A stretch of DNA of 64,000 nucleotides, taken from assembly GCF_028389875.1 (NCBI RefSeq), contig NC_084663.1, forward strand, positions 205,065,876-205,129,875. The letters are read 5' to 3'. Shown here in pieces: positions 45,993-59,919 of this stretch; the first letter of the stretch is position 1, and each line of letters starts with the position of its first letter. This DNA comes from Rhea pennata. Its lineage: Eukaryota; Chordata; Aves; Rheiformes; Rheidae. Under the pieces are notes generated by a model that saw nothing but the letters and a program-made list of their open reading frames with translations, made no database searches and was not told the DNA's origin. The position numbers and the translations under genes were made by a program.

Positions 45993-47427
45993 AAACCCAA
46001 TCCATTTTGCCTGGGACTGTTTACTACCTAAGCATTTTCATTTACAAACACTTGCTGGCTGTGATTTTTGGCCATAGGCAGTTCTCAAAAAATCTGTTAA
46101 GAGTGCAAATATACACTAGGGTCAAAGAGCTGTGACTCTACTTTGTTAAACTTGAGGGGGAAAAAAAAAGCAAAGCAATTATTTTTGCAGGGGGCCTTTA
46201 ATGCTGTAGGTACTAGCTGCATTCAGATAGGCTCTTTGCTAAGGCTCTTTAGTAAGGCTCTTTGAGCCTAATATTGACGAGAATAAAAAGCTTGAGTTTA
46301 GCTTATCTTAATTTGGGGGTTTGTACATACTAGAAGTATGGGTAATCATGCTTTGGATGTATTAGATCTCCAGTATATATCCATTAAGACAAAACCATCT
46401 TGTTCTCAGACTGCTTTATCTTTAGAAGTTGGTGTGATTAGTTTTTCACCATTTGTCAATTTGTTTGAAGTTTGGACCAAGAGTTCACCACCAGGCTTGA
46501 AGAGGAGATGTGCTATATAAACTCACTATTAAAGCTCACTTGAATTCTTTGCATCTTATAGCTTATTTGCTAGCATGGCTGACTAACAGTAGTTAAATGA
46601 CAGTAACGTCTGTATGTAGTGTCTTTGCATTATGAAAGATCTTGTGCTTGATTTGACACCCAGGTAAAAGGGTGACAAAGACAAGAAAATGTTCAGATTA
46701 ATCTGCAGGGTACAGCTTTTAATTATAAAAGCGCACCTTGAAACGTTGCTCGGGTACATAGCTTTCACCATACATCTAAGTTTGAAGATCCCAGACCCTT
46801 TCATTGGACCTTACTGAGTGAAAAAGGAGACTATCACAAGACTTGCTTGTTCTGGTGTTCAGAAGACTTGGCCTGCTAGTTAAATACTTACTATTGTACA
46901 CCAGCCCCTGGCAATACTGACTGCCAGACTTGGTGCTGCTAGTCTACTGGTCAGGTTTTCAAGTGGTGCCAGGATCATATATGGCTCTGATCCTGCAGGT
47001 ACACTCCCCAAAACGTGCAGGTACACTTCACCTGCAGAATTGCTTGTCTGTTTTTGCAAACTAAACTCTGCTTAGAAACCAGTTCACCTGCTGTCACAGT
47101 GCAGGCTACTTTGGAGTAAGAGAGCTTACTGTTAAATCGTAGGACAATTTAGCACAGAAAGTGAAGGATAAACGTCTCTCTTAAATGACTTGAGGGGTTT
47201 AGCTGACAGTGCTGCATTGCATCATTATTTTCCTGCATCAGAAAAACTCCTGTTTACCGAGTTGCCATTATCTGAAGGCATGGCTTGTAATTATAGTTGT
47301 GTAACCTATCAAACGTGTTAGGAAGCTGAGAGGCTTGGAGTTATTTGTGCTGAAGGGCTTTGTTGTAGAGGAAGAAGTGCGCATAAACTTCTACTTGCCT
47401 AAATATTTGAGTCTGATACCATTAATC

Positions 47428-47446
47428 AAAAAAAAAAAAAAAAAAA
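47428..47446. repeat. Poly(A) run
   Basis: Run of 19 A, no recognised source element. Confidence 0.85.
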
Positions 47447-50400
47447 GCCTGGATGCTGGTTATTGCTGCTGAATTGGGATTACTTCAGCCTGCAGACCAA
47501 GCCTATAGCCAGTTTTCCTTCATTGTTTAAGTCTTTCCCCCAGTGGTAAGAGAAACATATAACAGGATAGAGAACAGTGTCTGTAAAGATAAGATTTGCC
47601 CTCCAATTCGATTGCCTAAACTGCTTTTAACAGCCTCTTACATTTCAAAAAGTTCTTGCTAGCTTGCTTGGCAGCTTGCTTTCTGTTACTAATTTATTTG
47701 GCATGTTAACTTACTGTAAAATAATCTAGCTCTAACAAACACGTTTTTGCATTTTTAAATGACATTATAAATTGGAGGAAAAGTGAGGGAAAAATTTGCA
47801 TGTAACCATTTTACTGTTATCCATATTTTATACCCACAGCACGGCCTTCCAGAGTGGGAGAATCCAGAGGCAAGATCTTTCTACTCTGTGTCCAAACTGA
47901 ACAAAACACAAACACCAACAGCAGAAGTAGGAGTGAGAATCTGTTTGACTTTTCAAGTCCTTGCCTCTCTTAATAACATGATAGATTATTTAAAAATAAA
48001 TTTAATAGTAAAGAAAGTTAAGAAATCTAGTGTGTGCTTAAGGGGGAGCAAGAGGAGTTGGGCAAAAGTCCAAAGAAAACAGTAGGAATATGTCTTCCTG
48101 ACAGATTCAGTAACAAGCAGAAACTCATGTTGGTATCATGGTCGGTGTGTATTAACACTGAGCTTCTCCTGGGCTAATTATGCCCCTTCTAACACAGCTA
48201 GGGTGTATCTGTGCAATGCCTCACAGACTGACCTACGCCTCTGCCCACATGCTCGAATGATTACATAGGCATTGAACTTTGTCTGCAAGCCTTCTAGCTT
48301 TCTTTCAGTGCTGCACTCAGTTTAAAATGCGGCACTGAGAGACTGGCCTTTTTAGTTTAGGCGCAGCACCACTTTCAACTGCAGCTTTTGAACTGGAGCT
48401 AGTTTGCATCTGTGCTGTTGTGGATGTGAGGGAGAAGCTCGGGCCTGCCTGTGGTTTACCGTCCAGATGCGCCCCATTGCTGGCTTGGGTCATTCAGCCT
48501 GTGTACAGCTAGCTCAGATATTTGCTCATGCCACTTTTGCATGTACTGAATAGGTGCCTGAAATGCCCGGTTGCCTGTGGGAGGTCAGTCTCAGCTGTGC
48601 TTTGTGACTTTAACTCCAGTGCCTGGGCACTTGATGCTTAAATTTTTACTATCCATATGTGTTTTCTTGACAAAGATGGGTTATGCAGGGTCTCTCTTAC
48701 AGCAGTGAAAAGAATCCACTGGCACCTGAAGCTTTTCTACTGAATACCCTTCCTTGCCCTTTTTAAACGCTCTGTGCTTTTACATGCACATGATCCTGCA
48801 TATTTTACATATTCTATGTTGTTGAATTAAATGAAAATTTGGTGTGCTGGAGAAAAGTGGGCAGTGGTGATAAACTCACATTCCCTACATGACTTTCTCT
48901 TTCTACCCTGTTCTGGCCAGTCCTGAAGGAGAAATTTAGTATGAAAAAATGTCTTCTCCTGCACAAGAGAACAGGAGAGGAAGAATTAAGGGGAAGAGCT
49001 GGAATGTGCAGAGTCTGAGGAATTAATGTCAATATTTTCTGATCCTTTCTTATAAGGAAAGAAGTGACACTGGAGGATCAAATCTTGCCCAGGCTAGGGA
49101 AGCTAAGAAGCCCAGACAGCATCTGAGAGCTAGGTAAGGCTCTGCAAGCAGTGATTATTAGACTACAGAAGCGGTCAGAACTGTGTTTAGTGTTCAGAAA
49201 CACAGTTTAGGAAGCAGTCAACAGAATATGCTTCCCAAGGGTTGAAAAGATTTTCAGGTAGTGATTCTTGTTTATTAATAAACTTAAAATGTCTTTAATA
49301 ATCCCCATATAAGGAAATTGAAAAATATTTTAAAGCTTAACCTAATTGTAATTAAAAAAGAGGCCTTGCAGCAAGATATTTCACACTGCATGCTTGCTGA
49401 ACCACATATACTAGCTGGATAAATGACAGAAAACTATGATATTAGTTGTTGGTGTTTTCTTCTTTTTTTGTGAAATGATTGAGTATGAATTTTTCTCTGA
49501 ACATTTTAATTCTGTGAATGTTTTCATTCACTGAGTGACGGATACGATGATGCATTATTAAAAGTTAAATAGATCATAATGTCTTCTGTGGTTGTATGCA
49601 TTTTCTATAGGAATTACAATAAATACTGCAGATCTTTAGAAAAGTAGAAAAAGGTTATAATTGTTTCTCAAAATAAATACTGTTCCTGAAATTTTATTTC
49701 AAGTTATTGGCAGGAGAGTGAAAATGCAAGGAAGGGAAATATGGTGTTTCCTTTGGAGCATGCCTTTCCCAAATACGTTTTTAAAGGTTGATAATTTGTT
49801 TCCTGCCTAGGAAACCAAGGAGTCAAAGAGAGAAGATGATTATGGGCACGTCTGCTCCTTCAGTGCTGTGGTGTTTCTATGACTTCCATCTCCTACCCAG
49901 TTATGAGCTCTGCAGGAAGGGCATGTGAAACTTGTGTTGAAAGCCTTAAGGTTTCCTTTTTCTGTGACCAAGCTGGTTTCTGACTAGACCAGTTAACTTT
50001 CACTATTGGGGCATCTGTCCTTATTTTCCATTGCCCTGGAAACTTTGTGGTCTCCACTGTTTTGAGCAGCCTGGCTGTTAGTGGTGGTGTCTCTCTAGGC
50101 TTGTGGTACCTGCGGTGCAGCAGCATCAGCTGTATGCTGCTCCCTTTGAATTCTGCTGTCAGTAATGTGACTAAAGCTTTGCTGTTGCAGATTCTAGGGA
50201 GCCCTGAATATGAACATATCAATTATGGGTCAACACAAAAGCATCTGTCATTGAAACTAGGCATCGTTTATTTGGCATCAGCATAGCAAAGATTTGGCTG
50301 ACAGCCAGAGTAAAATATTCCAGCAGAAACTGCTGAAATAGGAGCAGGAGCCATCTCTGAAGTAATTCTCTGAAATTCAGATGCTCTAACGTTATCTTTT

Positions 50401-51328
50401 AATAAATTCTTAAGACACTAGGGACCTCAGCAAAAAGCCTTTCAGGTTCCATATTCTTGTTTAGCTGTATTTCTCTTGCATGTTCAGTTATTTTTCATTC
50501 TTTTTCTCCAAAGACAAAGGTTCTGGAAAGTATATATCCTATGATTTAATATTCTTTTTTTTTACTTACATATTCCAAAATTTGTTTACATAAAAATGCA
50601 AAATGAATGCAATTAGTGATGGCTGCTTTGGGGAAACTTTGCTTAACTTTAAAGGAGGTAAGGCTTTCAAAAGGAGGGAGTAAGAAATTGTTTTATTTGT
50701 CCTAAAAGACAAGCAGTTGTTTCTGTCCCCCCTCTCCCCCCTTTACTGACTGATGCTAGTCTCTGTAGTTTTCCTCACTTTTGCTTAGACCTTATCTAAG
50801 TAAGCTTCATGTTCCCAGAGATGTAAGTAGGTCAAAATGGTAGGTTCAGAAAGTTAGGGAAGTCCGTAAGATACTCCATTTTTCACTGACCTGTCATGGT
50901 TCAGGCAGGACTTCACAGTACCTGTGTGAAATTAGATACTGAGATCACTTTCCCTTTAAGGATGTTATAATTGTTATAGTTGCAGGAGGTAAAGAAGGAA
51001 CTCGTGTGTTTAATGGTATAGCTTATAACAGCCAGCTAATCAGTTCTGATGTAAATATTTTTTTAAAAGGAAAACAGGAAAATCAGAGTGGGAAAGGAGA
51101 AAATACGTCAGAAAGCTTTGATGGTAGATATAGCACATGCAACTGTTTGTCATCTCTCTTAACTGAGTAAGCTTCAAACTCTATCCCTTCATCAAATTAG
51201 AGATGTCCACTTATGTGCTAAAAAACCTTCTTTCTAGGAAAGTGTTAAGAACAGAGATAAAGCTAGTTGGGAGAAAATACACATTGGATTTTCAGTGCTG
51301 GAAGAAAGGCTTGTAGAATAAAGATGAG

Positions 51329-51355
51329 TTTTTTTTTTCTTTCTTTTTTTTTTTC
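51329..51355. repeat. Interrupted poly(T) tract
   Basis: T runs broken by single C residues. The Lys-rich minus-strand frames here are translations of this tract. Confidence 0.85.
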
Positions 51356-52380
51356 CCTTGAGGTTTGAAGTCCTGTGAAGTACAGTTTCTCTCGGAGGGG
51401 AGAGAACAATGAAAGGAAGAGAGGTCTGTCGTATTCCCTGCATTTCAAATACATTTGTTTCTGTTTGGGTAGAAATGAACTAGGATATTTGGGTTAACTC
51501 TTAACTTCATACTCTCAAAAGAAATCACAATTTCTTTGTGATTCTAGAGATAGGTAATGAAACCTCTTTAGGAAAATAAATATTACCTTTATCTAAGCTC
51601 AAAATTTATTCAAGAGGTTAGCTTTGCTGTCCTGGCACAGCTTGAATTTAATGATTAGCCTCTTTATAACTGTTCATGTTCCAGACTTACCATCCAGTAT
51701 ATAAACATAAGCTGAGATGATAACAGAATGCTGTAGTAGAACGGTACACACTATTTGGGAAAAATATCTTTCTAAATCCTTTATGCAGTATGCATCACCC
51801 TTACTGAAAGTGAGAGAAGTCTGTTAAGAAATCTGATTAGCTGTGTGCTCTCCAGTTCGGTTAAAATCTCTGTCTGGTGTGGTAATCAGTGATATCTAGC
51901 TGGTACTTTATCTAGTAATAGCATGCTCTCATTTTAGAGAGGTGCTCTCTCTAACAGTTAAGGCAAGCATGTGTATTCATTGCAGCTGCATACAAAGTTG
52001 ACCATTGAAAAGTGATGCTCCACAGTAAATATAAAAATCCTCTTTTGTTTTGGACCTGACAGTGTCTTGTTGTGTTGTCATCCTTTTGTTCAGCAGGTTT
52101 CCTTGTGACATCTTCTAAATGTGTCATCTAAGCAGTAGTATAGAAGGTGAGGGAGAGTGTTTTGTGTGAAAGCAACCCTGAGAAGTGCAGTGTTAAGTCC
52201 AAGGTTCAAAGCAGTGTGTTGTCAAGCACTGGACAGTGTGCTTGCTCCAACAGTAATGATCTCTATAATTTTCTGTAGTTACTTCTCAAAATCCCCTCTT
52301 TTTTTTTTTAAGTACTAAAACAATTTCAAAAGCAGCTTTAGTTAATTTAAGTAGTAGTAGAGTCTGCATTATATTTTCCT

Positions 52381-52430
52381 GTTAAAATAGAAAATATGAG
52401 GAAGCCAAGCCTGATATTTTCTATTTTAAC
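52381..52430. repeat. Perfect 17-bp inverted repeat (hairpin)
   Basis: GTTAAAATAGAAAATAT (52381-52397) is the exact reverse complement of 52414-52430, with a 16-base spacer (52398-52413). The right arm is followed by a near-duplicate of its own end (CTATTTTAGCCTATG after CTATTTTAACTTATG). No gene overlaps it. Confidence 0.9.
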
Positions 52431-55400
52431 TTATGCTATTTTAGCCTATGCCAGTGGTCTTTGCTGTACATGTCTCCATAAAGCTCAGGTCTGCAGACTG
52501 TTCCATGTAAGTCGGTGCTTGTGTCCAGAGAGATCTTGCTGAAACCTGTGGAATACTGTAGTAGCAACTGGGACAAGCTGTCATATTGAAACTGAACTCT
52601 TTTTACTTCCTTTTCTCTTCAGTTCTTCCCACATGTACGTAGTCCTGTATCTTTTGAAAAGGTATTCTGTTGGTAGTTGTTAAATCCCATCAGTATGTGT
52701 CCATCTCCCCTCCCCTAGAAGGAGATGGATTTAGATTGCAGGTGCCCTACTTGTGTGTTTTTATTTTTTTTCTTCCTAGTGTTTACACTTTTGACTCTTG
52801 AGCTCCATCAAGAACTTGGCTGATGCTTTCTAGCTTATTTTGTATTTTATGGTAAGTTTGCTGTTCTGAAATATATTAATATTGTGGCACTTTAGTATAG
52901 AAGTTTGTGAATTGGCGTGTAACTAGCATCTCTAGTTGTTTGAAACTCTCCAGTGTGCTGTCTAGGAAGATGAGAATGTACCATATGTAGAGGACTGTGT
53001 GAGAATAGGGAAGGGGAAGTAGGTAAAGGCTTTCCTTTTCCCCTCTTCCCCTTCTCAAAAATGTGTCTGTAGTTCTCGCTTCTGCAGTAGGTTAATTCTT
53101 GCAGAAAATCCCTCCTCTGTTAGACAGAGGATTCAACAGCGGTTGGTAGATCTGTGTTATAGGAGAATCTCCTGATGTCTCTGGCTCCTTGTAGAAAATT
53201 GATGGTTCTGGGAGTTCTGCTAGAGATGAAGCATATTGTCTGCACCTTGCTTCCAAATACCCATAATGAGCTTGCTGGTTTTCTTGGGTTTGGCAACCCG
53301 ATGCTCAAAAAGAGTGTACATATGTTACATTTTTCTTTATTTAGTCTCTTTTCTCTCTTAGGAACTGTAAAGTGTATTTTTAAAGTACTCTTAAAATAAA
53401 AATTGGGGTCTCTGAATTCACTTCTGGCTCTGTAGCTCTTGTATTGAGGAGCAGCCTGTTTGAAGTGGTGTTTGCAAAACCACTTCAGTACATTTTGATC
53501 TATCAAGTCAGTACAGGAACCTCACATAAACCAGTGTTCATTCACTTAACTCCAGGAGAACTTTTAATATTTCTATAAAAAGCTTTCAGTGAAATTGTCT
53601 CACCCTTAAGAGAAAGGGTGACTTTTCCCTATTGACTTCTGTGTGAGAAAGACTGCAAGGGCTTTCAGTAGCTCTGTGTCTGAGACCGGCATCAACAGGA
53701 AAACGAGGGTCGTCTTTAATTTGGTATTTCATTTTGTGAAATTGCCTACTCTGAGAGAAGTAAAACATTTACATGTATATTAACCGGTGTTTGCCAGCTC
53801 TTGGAATAAAGCCAGTTCTCTCAGGGCCAAACAAACACTCTGAGTGGATGAGTAATAATCTGCTACTGTCACTTATAATTTATAGATGGGTAGACAAAGG
53901 AACGTTTGCCATTTTAAGTTACCTTATTTGCTTGAAAGCCTAAAATTCACTATTAGCTATCAGTTTGGAATTGTGGAATATGGGCAGCATGTCTGCTTGT
54001 AGCTGATTTATTGAACATAGCTGTTGCAAAAGTTTGGAACATCCCTAAATGATAAAGAGTAGGTATGGAAGACTATGAGAACACATGAAGGATACAGAAG
54101 CTTCGGGATAGTAATTTAAAAGTTGCAGCAAGAGGCAGAAGAGATGTACGGACTCTCCTTTTTAAGCATGACCTACAATGTTAATGTGTCAGCTTTATTT
54201 TTTGAGGTACGTTCATTATAATGACCAAGGAAATCCTGGAAATCTATATTCTTACCCCTTTTATGTTGGGGAAAAAAAAATAAAAATCTGCTTTTCCAAG
54301 ATAATAGATATATGGAGTTTTTGTTCATATGTAAGTAAGAAAAGGAGAGTGTTGATGCTGAATCCTCCTTTACAAAGATGTGTCTCATGTTTCCTGAGCC
54401 ATTTCATTTGCATACTTTTTCAACAAAAGAGTTTTGAAAACTTCAGGCATTTATAAGTGTGCTTTTCTCCTGGAGTTAGGATTGAGATAATTAAAAACAG
54501 CAACAACGTATTTTTTGTTGAAAGGTACTTGTTTTCAGTCAGTGCATAAAATCTTGTATGTTCAAAGCCCTGCAGAGATGCAAATAGCACAACAATCCTC
54601 TGGAGTTGGAGTTTAAGCCCTTAAGGGTCACTGTTAAGATTAAACTCTCCTCAGCATGCCCTGTGAAGTTTTCTGTAAGATCCCTTGGCAGGTTGTAGTG
54701 GAGTGTGGTGTAGCAAACCTGAATATGTAGATAGGAGATGGATGAGAAATACAAGCCTTGCTTATCAGCCACTAAGAGTAACAAAGTCCAGAGACAAGAA
54801 TGATAATTGATGTCCATCTTCTCCACTGGATTGACTCTTCCATCTAGGTTTTATTTTATTTCTGTACAGCTTCTCCTTCTGTGCTTTATTTTCTCTTTTC
54901 CTTCTGTTTCTTTTCTCCTCTTTACTCAGACTCAGATGCAAAAGTATCCTACTTTTGCTCTCTTGGCTTCATTGTCTTGCTCATCTACTTGCTCTGCCTA
55001 ACGTTTTTTTCCCTGGATTAGACTTCCTGTCTGTGGTCTTGGTAAATGAAACAAGAGAAAGAGCAGTTGATGTTAATATTCTGGATACCAGTATGTCTAC
55101 AGCCCTGAATTTTGGAGTGCATCTGTAAATACTGTGTAAGCTTTAGAAGATGGATTCACTTGTGTCTCCTAAAGAGCTAATGCCTTAGCTCCTTTGCAAG
55201 ATCAGACTTAAGGTAGCTTTGGAGCCCTGGCTGTCATTTGGTGTTCAGAGGCACTTTAGTGACAAGATTAAAAACTAATAAATCCATGCTTTGAGGAAGG
55301 TCAAACAGCACGTGAGCAAAACCCCATGACTTCTGGCCCCTTTACCAGTTTAAAGGATAGGCACCTTTAAGCACCTCTCCTCTGCACACAGATGGTTCCC

Positions 55401-56408
55401 AGACTGTGCCTAGGCCTTAATGCTGACTTTACCTAACACTATTTTAGGTTCTGGGTACAGCTTGACACGATTGGATTGTTGAGTGCCTACAGTTGCCTTA
55501 AAGGTAGGGTTCAGCTGAATCCTACAGAAGACAATACCAAGTGTAGCTGGTTCACTTCAGTTTTGTAAAGTGAATGTACGGTGAAACAAAATGAGTAGCG
55601 TTTTTAAGAGCTGAAAAGTAGGATCTTAAATGAAATTGCAGAAAGGTTTGGAGGCATGTTTCTTGAAATTGCTGTAAAATATGAAATGATTAAGATTAAT
55701 CTGAATTAATCTCTAAGTAAGAAAGATATCTGCTTAGATCTCAGCAGCAGGTGTTTGCAGTGTTATAAATAGAAAGCAATATGAATTGAGGTGCTTATTA
55801 AATTTGCCTTTATGATGCTTTGAAGGATTGCAGTGGAACAGAAACAAGAAAAATTACTGTGAGCTCTGGCTTAGATGGCTGACTTAAATAGCTGTGTTGC
55901 CAGAGAACAAAACATAAACCAAGATTAAAATATATTCAGAAAAACTGGTAGACTTGTTCAAAAAAGGTTGTCTAACATCAATCTGTTACTAGCATGGGGA
56001 GGTGGGCTGAGAGTTTGAGGCACATGGTTGAACAGAGAAGGGCTTAATTTTTTTGGATAATTTTAATATAGTGTTGAATTTTAATGTATTTTCCAGGAGA
56101 ATGCACTGTAACCCTTTCTAGCACTTCTGTTTCTCAAATTTTTCCTTGTCAGCTAGGGGAAAGAGAAGCTAACTCTTTAGGAAACATGAATGTTTGGGAG
56201 ATAGACTTTTTCAGATTTTTTTGCTATCTTTTGGGGTGAGGATTTGGTGAGGATTTTGTGTGTCCTTCAATGTTCTCTGAAATTGCTGAAGCACAGTAGG
56301 GTCTCCTTAGAGAGGTGGCTGAGCAGAGTAGCTCACGAATTGGCTAGTAAACCAGATCAGAGCAGCAGGCTCAGCTGGTCTAGAGACCATGAAACAAAAT
56401 CTGCAATG

Positions 56409-56429
56409 TTTTTTTTTTTTTTTTTTTTT
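56409..56429. repeat. Poly(T) run
   Basis: Run of 21 T. Confidence 0.85.
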
Positions 56430-57133
56430 GCCTGTAATGAGATACTCAAACTGATTTAATTTGGCAGGGAGCATGTGAGGAAATAGTAGTGTGGGAAAAG
56501 CTGACTGCTTTTGGGAACAGTGAATTGCCCTGTGAGATCCTAGATCCTACTTTTTAACATAGCAAAACATAAGCATGCTTACTGGTAAAGCTTAGGTCTG
56601 CTATGGCACTGCTCTTGTACCTTTCTTGTCATAATTAACTCTGTCTTGGAAAATGCGTGCCTAAGCACAGCTTCCCTAGAAACAGTGAAAGCATCTACAT
56701 CAGAGTTGGAAATAACACGTACGTACACATACACACACAGAGAGCAGTTGAACTCATCATCACAGAGAGCATGAAGAGGAAAAAAGGGAAAGCATGGTGG
56801 TAACAGGACATCTGAGGTCCGTTCCCAGATCTCCTTGAGACTGCATGTGTGTATGGGCTTAGACAGGCTGAAATGGCTTGCATACATACCAAACACCTAA
56901 TACATTTAACTTGTGGTTAGGTTTTCAGTTTTCACATGCTTGTGAGTTGCATGAAAAAGATGACTACAGCTGTGCACGAACATGAGTATCTTTGGAAAAG
57001 TTTGGATCTAGTCAGTAGGGAATTCAGTGAGGAGAATGAAGCTGGTATCTTGCTGTATCAGCATACTGAGATTAATGCCTGATTATGTATCATTCGCAAC
57101 TTTCTCAGAGCATTGTGAATATAGTGGATTACC

Positions 57134-57155
57134 TTTTTTTTTTTTTTTTTTTTTT
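57134..57155. repeat. Poly(T) run
   Basis: Run of 22 T followed by GAAAAAAAAG. Confidence 0.85.
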
Positions 57156-57599
57156 GAAAAAAAAGCCTTCTAGCTGGAAAGTCTATATGGGAATAATTGA
57201 GAAGGGAGAATATGAATGCTGTTACATCAGGGAATATAATGTTTTGATCTTGATGAGTGCTTTTAAAAAAAGGTCATTTGGGTTTCCTGGTTTTGAATTG
57301 TGGTGTTTAATCAATAATTGTTTACTGAACATTGTAGAGGAACTTCAGTAAGACATTATTCTTTACCTACCCATGCTTGTTTGGAATGGATGAATGCATT
57401 ACCCACACAAGACTGCAGCATTTGCTTTTGTTTCTGAGTTTTGAGCTGATGGAAAGTCCTGACAGTGAGACTGTAAATAGGAGTACATAAATAGGTGGTG
57501 CAAGAGCCATTGTTGCAGAACTGATTAGGCAAAATTGAGCTTGTGTTTAGAGAGTAGTTTTGTGGGGAAACTCCCTTTGGTTAGACCGTGCAAAACTTT

Positions 57600-57800
57600 T
57601 TGTCCCTGTAATTTTATTAGGCCTTAATTAAACTCTATGCATTTAAATTAATTTACATTAATGTCACAGTATCTTATTATTAGTGTCAATTGACAGACAC
57701 TAACAAGGATTTAATCGGCCTAATTCAGCTGTATGTAATTATGTGTCTTCTCCTTAATAATTGGAAGCAGAGTCTATCAATCATGGCAGGGGAGTCTGGC
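57600..57800. promoter_or_regulatory. Possible conserved non-coding element with palindromes
   Basis: AT-rich segment dense in TAATTA/TTAATT-type homeodomain-like motifs. It has nested palindromes: TGTCAATTGACA (57684-57695) and TTAGTGTC (57680-57687) paired with GACACTAA (57696-57703). Low complexity does not explain it. Conservation is a guess from composition. Confidence 0.3.
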
Positions 57801-59901
57801 GCTTTGTTATAGCGTGGAATTGTTTAGAGAAATGTAATAAGACTTCAGGTTTAAGCTGGGAAGTAGAATGAATGAGATTTTAATGAGACCAGTGATAGGA
57901 AGAAAAAACTGTCCCCACCCATCCTGTGTTGCAAGTTTCAGTTCTTATCTTCTCTTTCTCCAAAAAGATGTCCTGATTGAGTTACTGTAACATTGCTACT
58001 TGAGAGCATTTCTGTAATTTGAACGGAGTTAGGGGAGGGCACAGATTTGTGGGTGTTAGAGTTCTAGGCTGAGCATCTCCTACATCAATAACTTGATTAC
58101 CCAGATCAAGTGAGCCTGTGGAAGGCGACACAGGTGAGAATGAAACCTGCAAAGCCACTCCATTGGACATGCTCAAAAATACTTGTTCCCACAGAAAAAC
58201 AAGTCCCTTTTCCTGGGACAGTAGATGGACATTGAAAAAATTTCCTCTATCTGAGTTCATCCACTTCAGCAATTCTGCTTGGGTTGATTTCTGGGTGATT
58301 TTTGTCATAAATTGTACTTTGTTCTCCAGTGTTACTCAGTCCTCTCCTGGCATGTGTGCAAGCAGGGAAAGACAAGCATGATGATAGCAGTCTTTCCTCA
58401 GCCTCCTACTGAAAAACCATCTGTGCCAAGAAAAGCTTGAAAAAACAGAACTTCAAACAAGCTCTGAAGGAGAGAGTTTGAGATCAGAACCCCTTGTCCA
58501 ATAAGCTCTGGCATCACATCCAGTTTGCTTTAAATCTGTAAATAACTTCAAGATACTTCATAAAAAATAAAACCTTAAAGTCCAGCATTACTGCCTTGCT
58601 GACCATCTTCCCCTTCAGGACTGTCCCAGGAAGGTACCAGGAGCCCACATAAACATCTGTCTTGCTGTCTCCTGTTGCAGACAGTTCTGTAACTTGAGCC
58701 AGGACAGGACCCCTTTTGTTGTTTTTTTTGCTTATTGAAGAAACTATTTGACAGATAATTTTGGTCCAGCATACACAGATTGTTATGTGGTCAAAAAGTA
58801 CAGAAGTGTTGTTTTTAGATGTTGCCCTTGCATCTTGGGAGTTTCTTCAGCTTTTCAGTTGGCAAATCTCCATCCGTGTACTACCCCATCTTGCCACCAA
58901 CGCTAACCACCCATCCACACCCACTCTCTTCTCTGGCCTGTCTGTTGTTTAGATTTAACAAGCTGTTCTTGCTGCGGACATGTTTTTTTGCCTGCCAACT
59001 TTTAGCCTGGACTGAATTTTCAAAGCCAAAGTTTTAATCACAATAGAATTACAATGAAAAGCAGTGATAGTCCCTCAGCTCTCTTGTATGCATTACAAAA
59101 TTGTAACATCAGGCCTTGGACTTGTTGGCGAGCTGCCTGGGTTATGTCTTAGGGATGTTTTTCAAACATGCTTACAATGATGCTGTTTCAGAGAGTGGTT
59201 TTATTGGGAAACCAGTAGTTTGAACTGGAAAGGTAACAATCAGACCCCACACTGGATAGATAAAAGAAAATGTGTATTTCCCATCTGGGTGGTCATCAGT
59301 TCAGGAGATGAGCACTGCTACCCTCTGGTGATGGTTTGGTTTGTGATATGAGTTAGTAGTGACAATCTGCTTCTCAACCTGACACAGCTATATTGGAAAA
59401 CAGAAATATTACTTTCACACTTGATTCTTACTGCTGCTCATTGTCAGAGAGACCAAATAGTTGGAGTTAATCTGGAAAAACTGCATGTGTATTTTAAGTA
59501 TCAGTGACTATTTATGTATTTAGTGTGTCTATTTAGAAACAAACTGAATTTCTGTAACTACAAAGGGAAGATAAATACTCTATATCCAAATGAATCTTGT
59601 CAGGAACAGCTGAAAAAATTTTTTTTTTAAGAAAACAGCTGAGCAAACGTGTTATCCACTCATATGCTGTTTGTTACATTTATATACAAGATCATTTGTA
59701 GCTGTATACATGGAGAGTGAAAAGATTTTGTTTTACAGCCTCCCCTAGGAATTGAATACATGCAGTGAAATAAATTGCTTGTTTTTCTCATGTTTTCAGT
59801 AAGTACTAGTCTCATTTCAAAAGTTGTCTTGATACTGATTCTTTATCTACAAAGAAGAATATTGTTAATTTGCCCACCCATTCATTGAGCAAAAGATTGT
59901 C

Positions 59902-59919
59902 TTTTTTTTTTTTTTTTTT
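59902..59919. repeat. Poly(T) tract
   Basis: Run of 18 T, then C and further T runs to about 59931. Confidence 0.85.
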
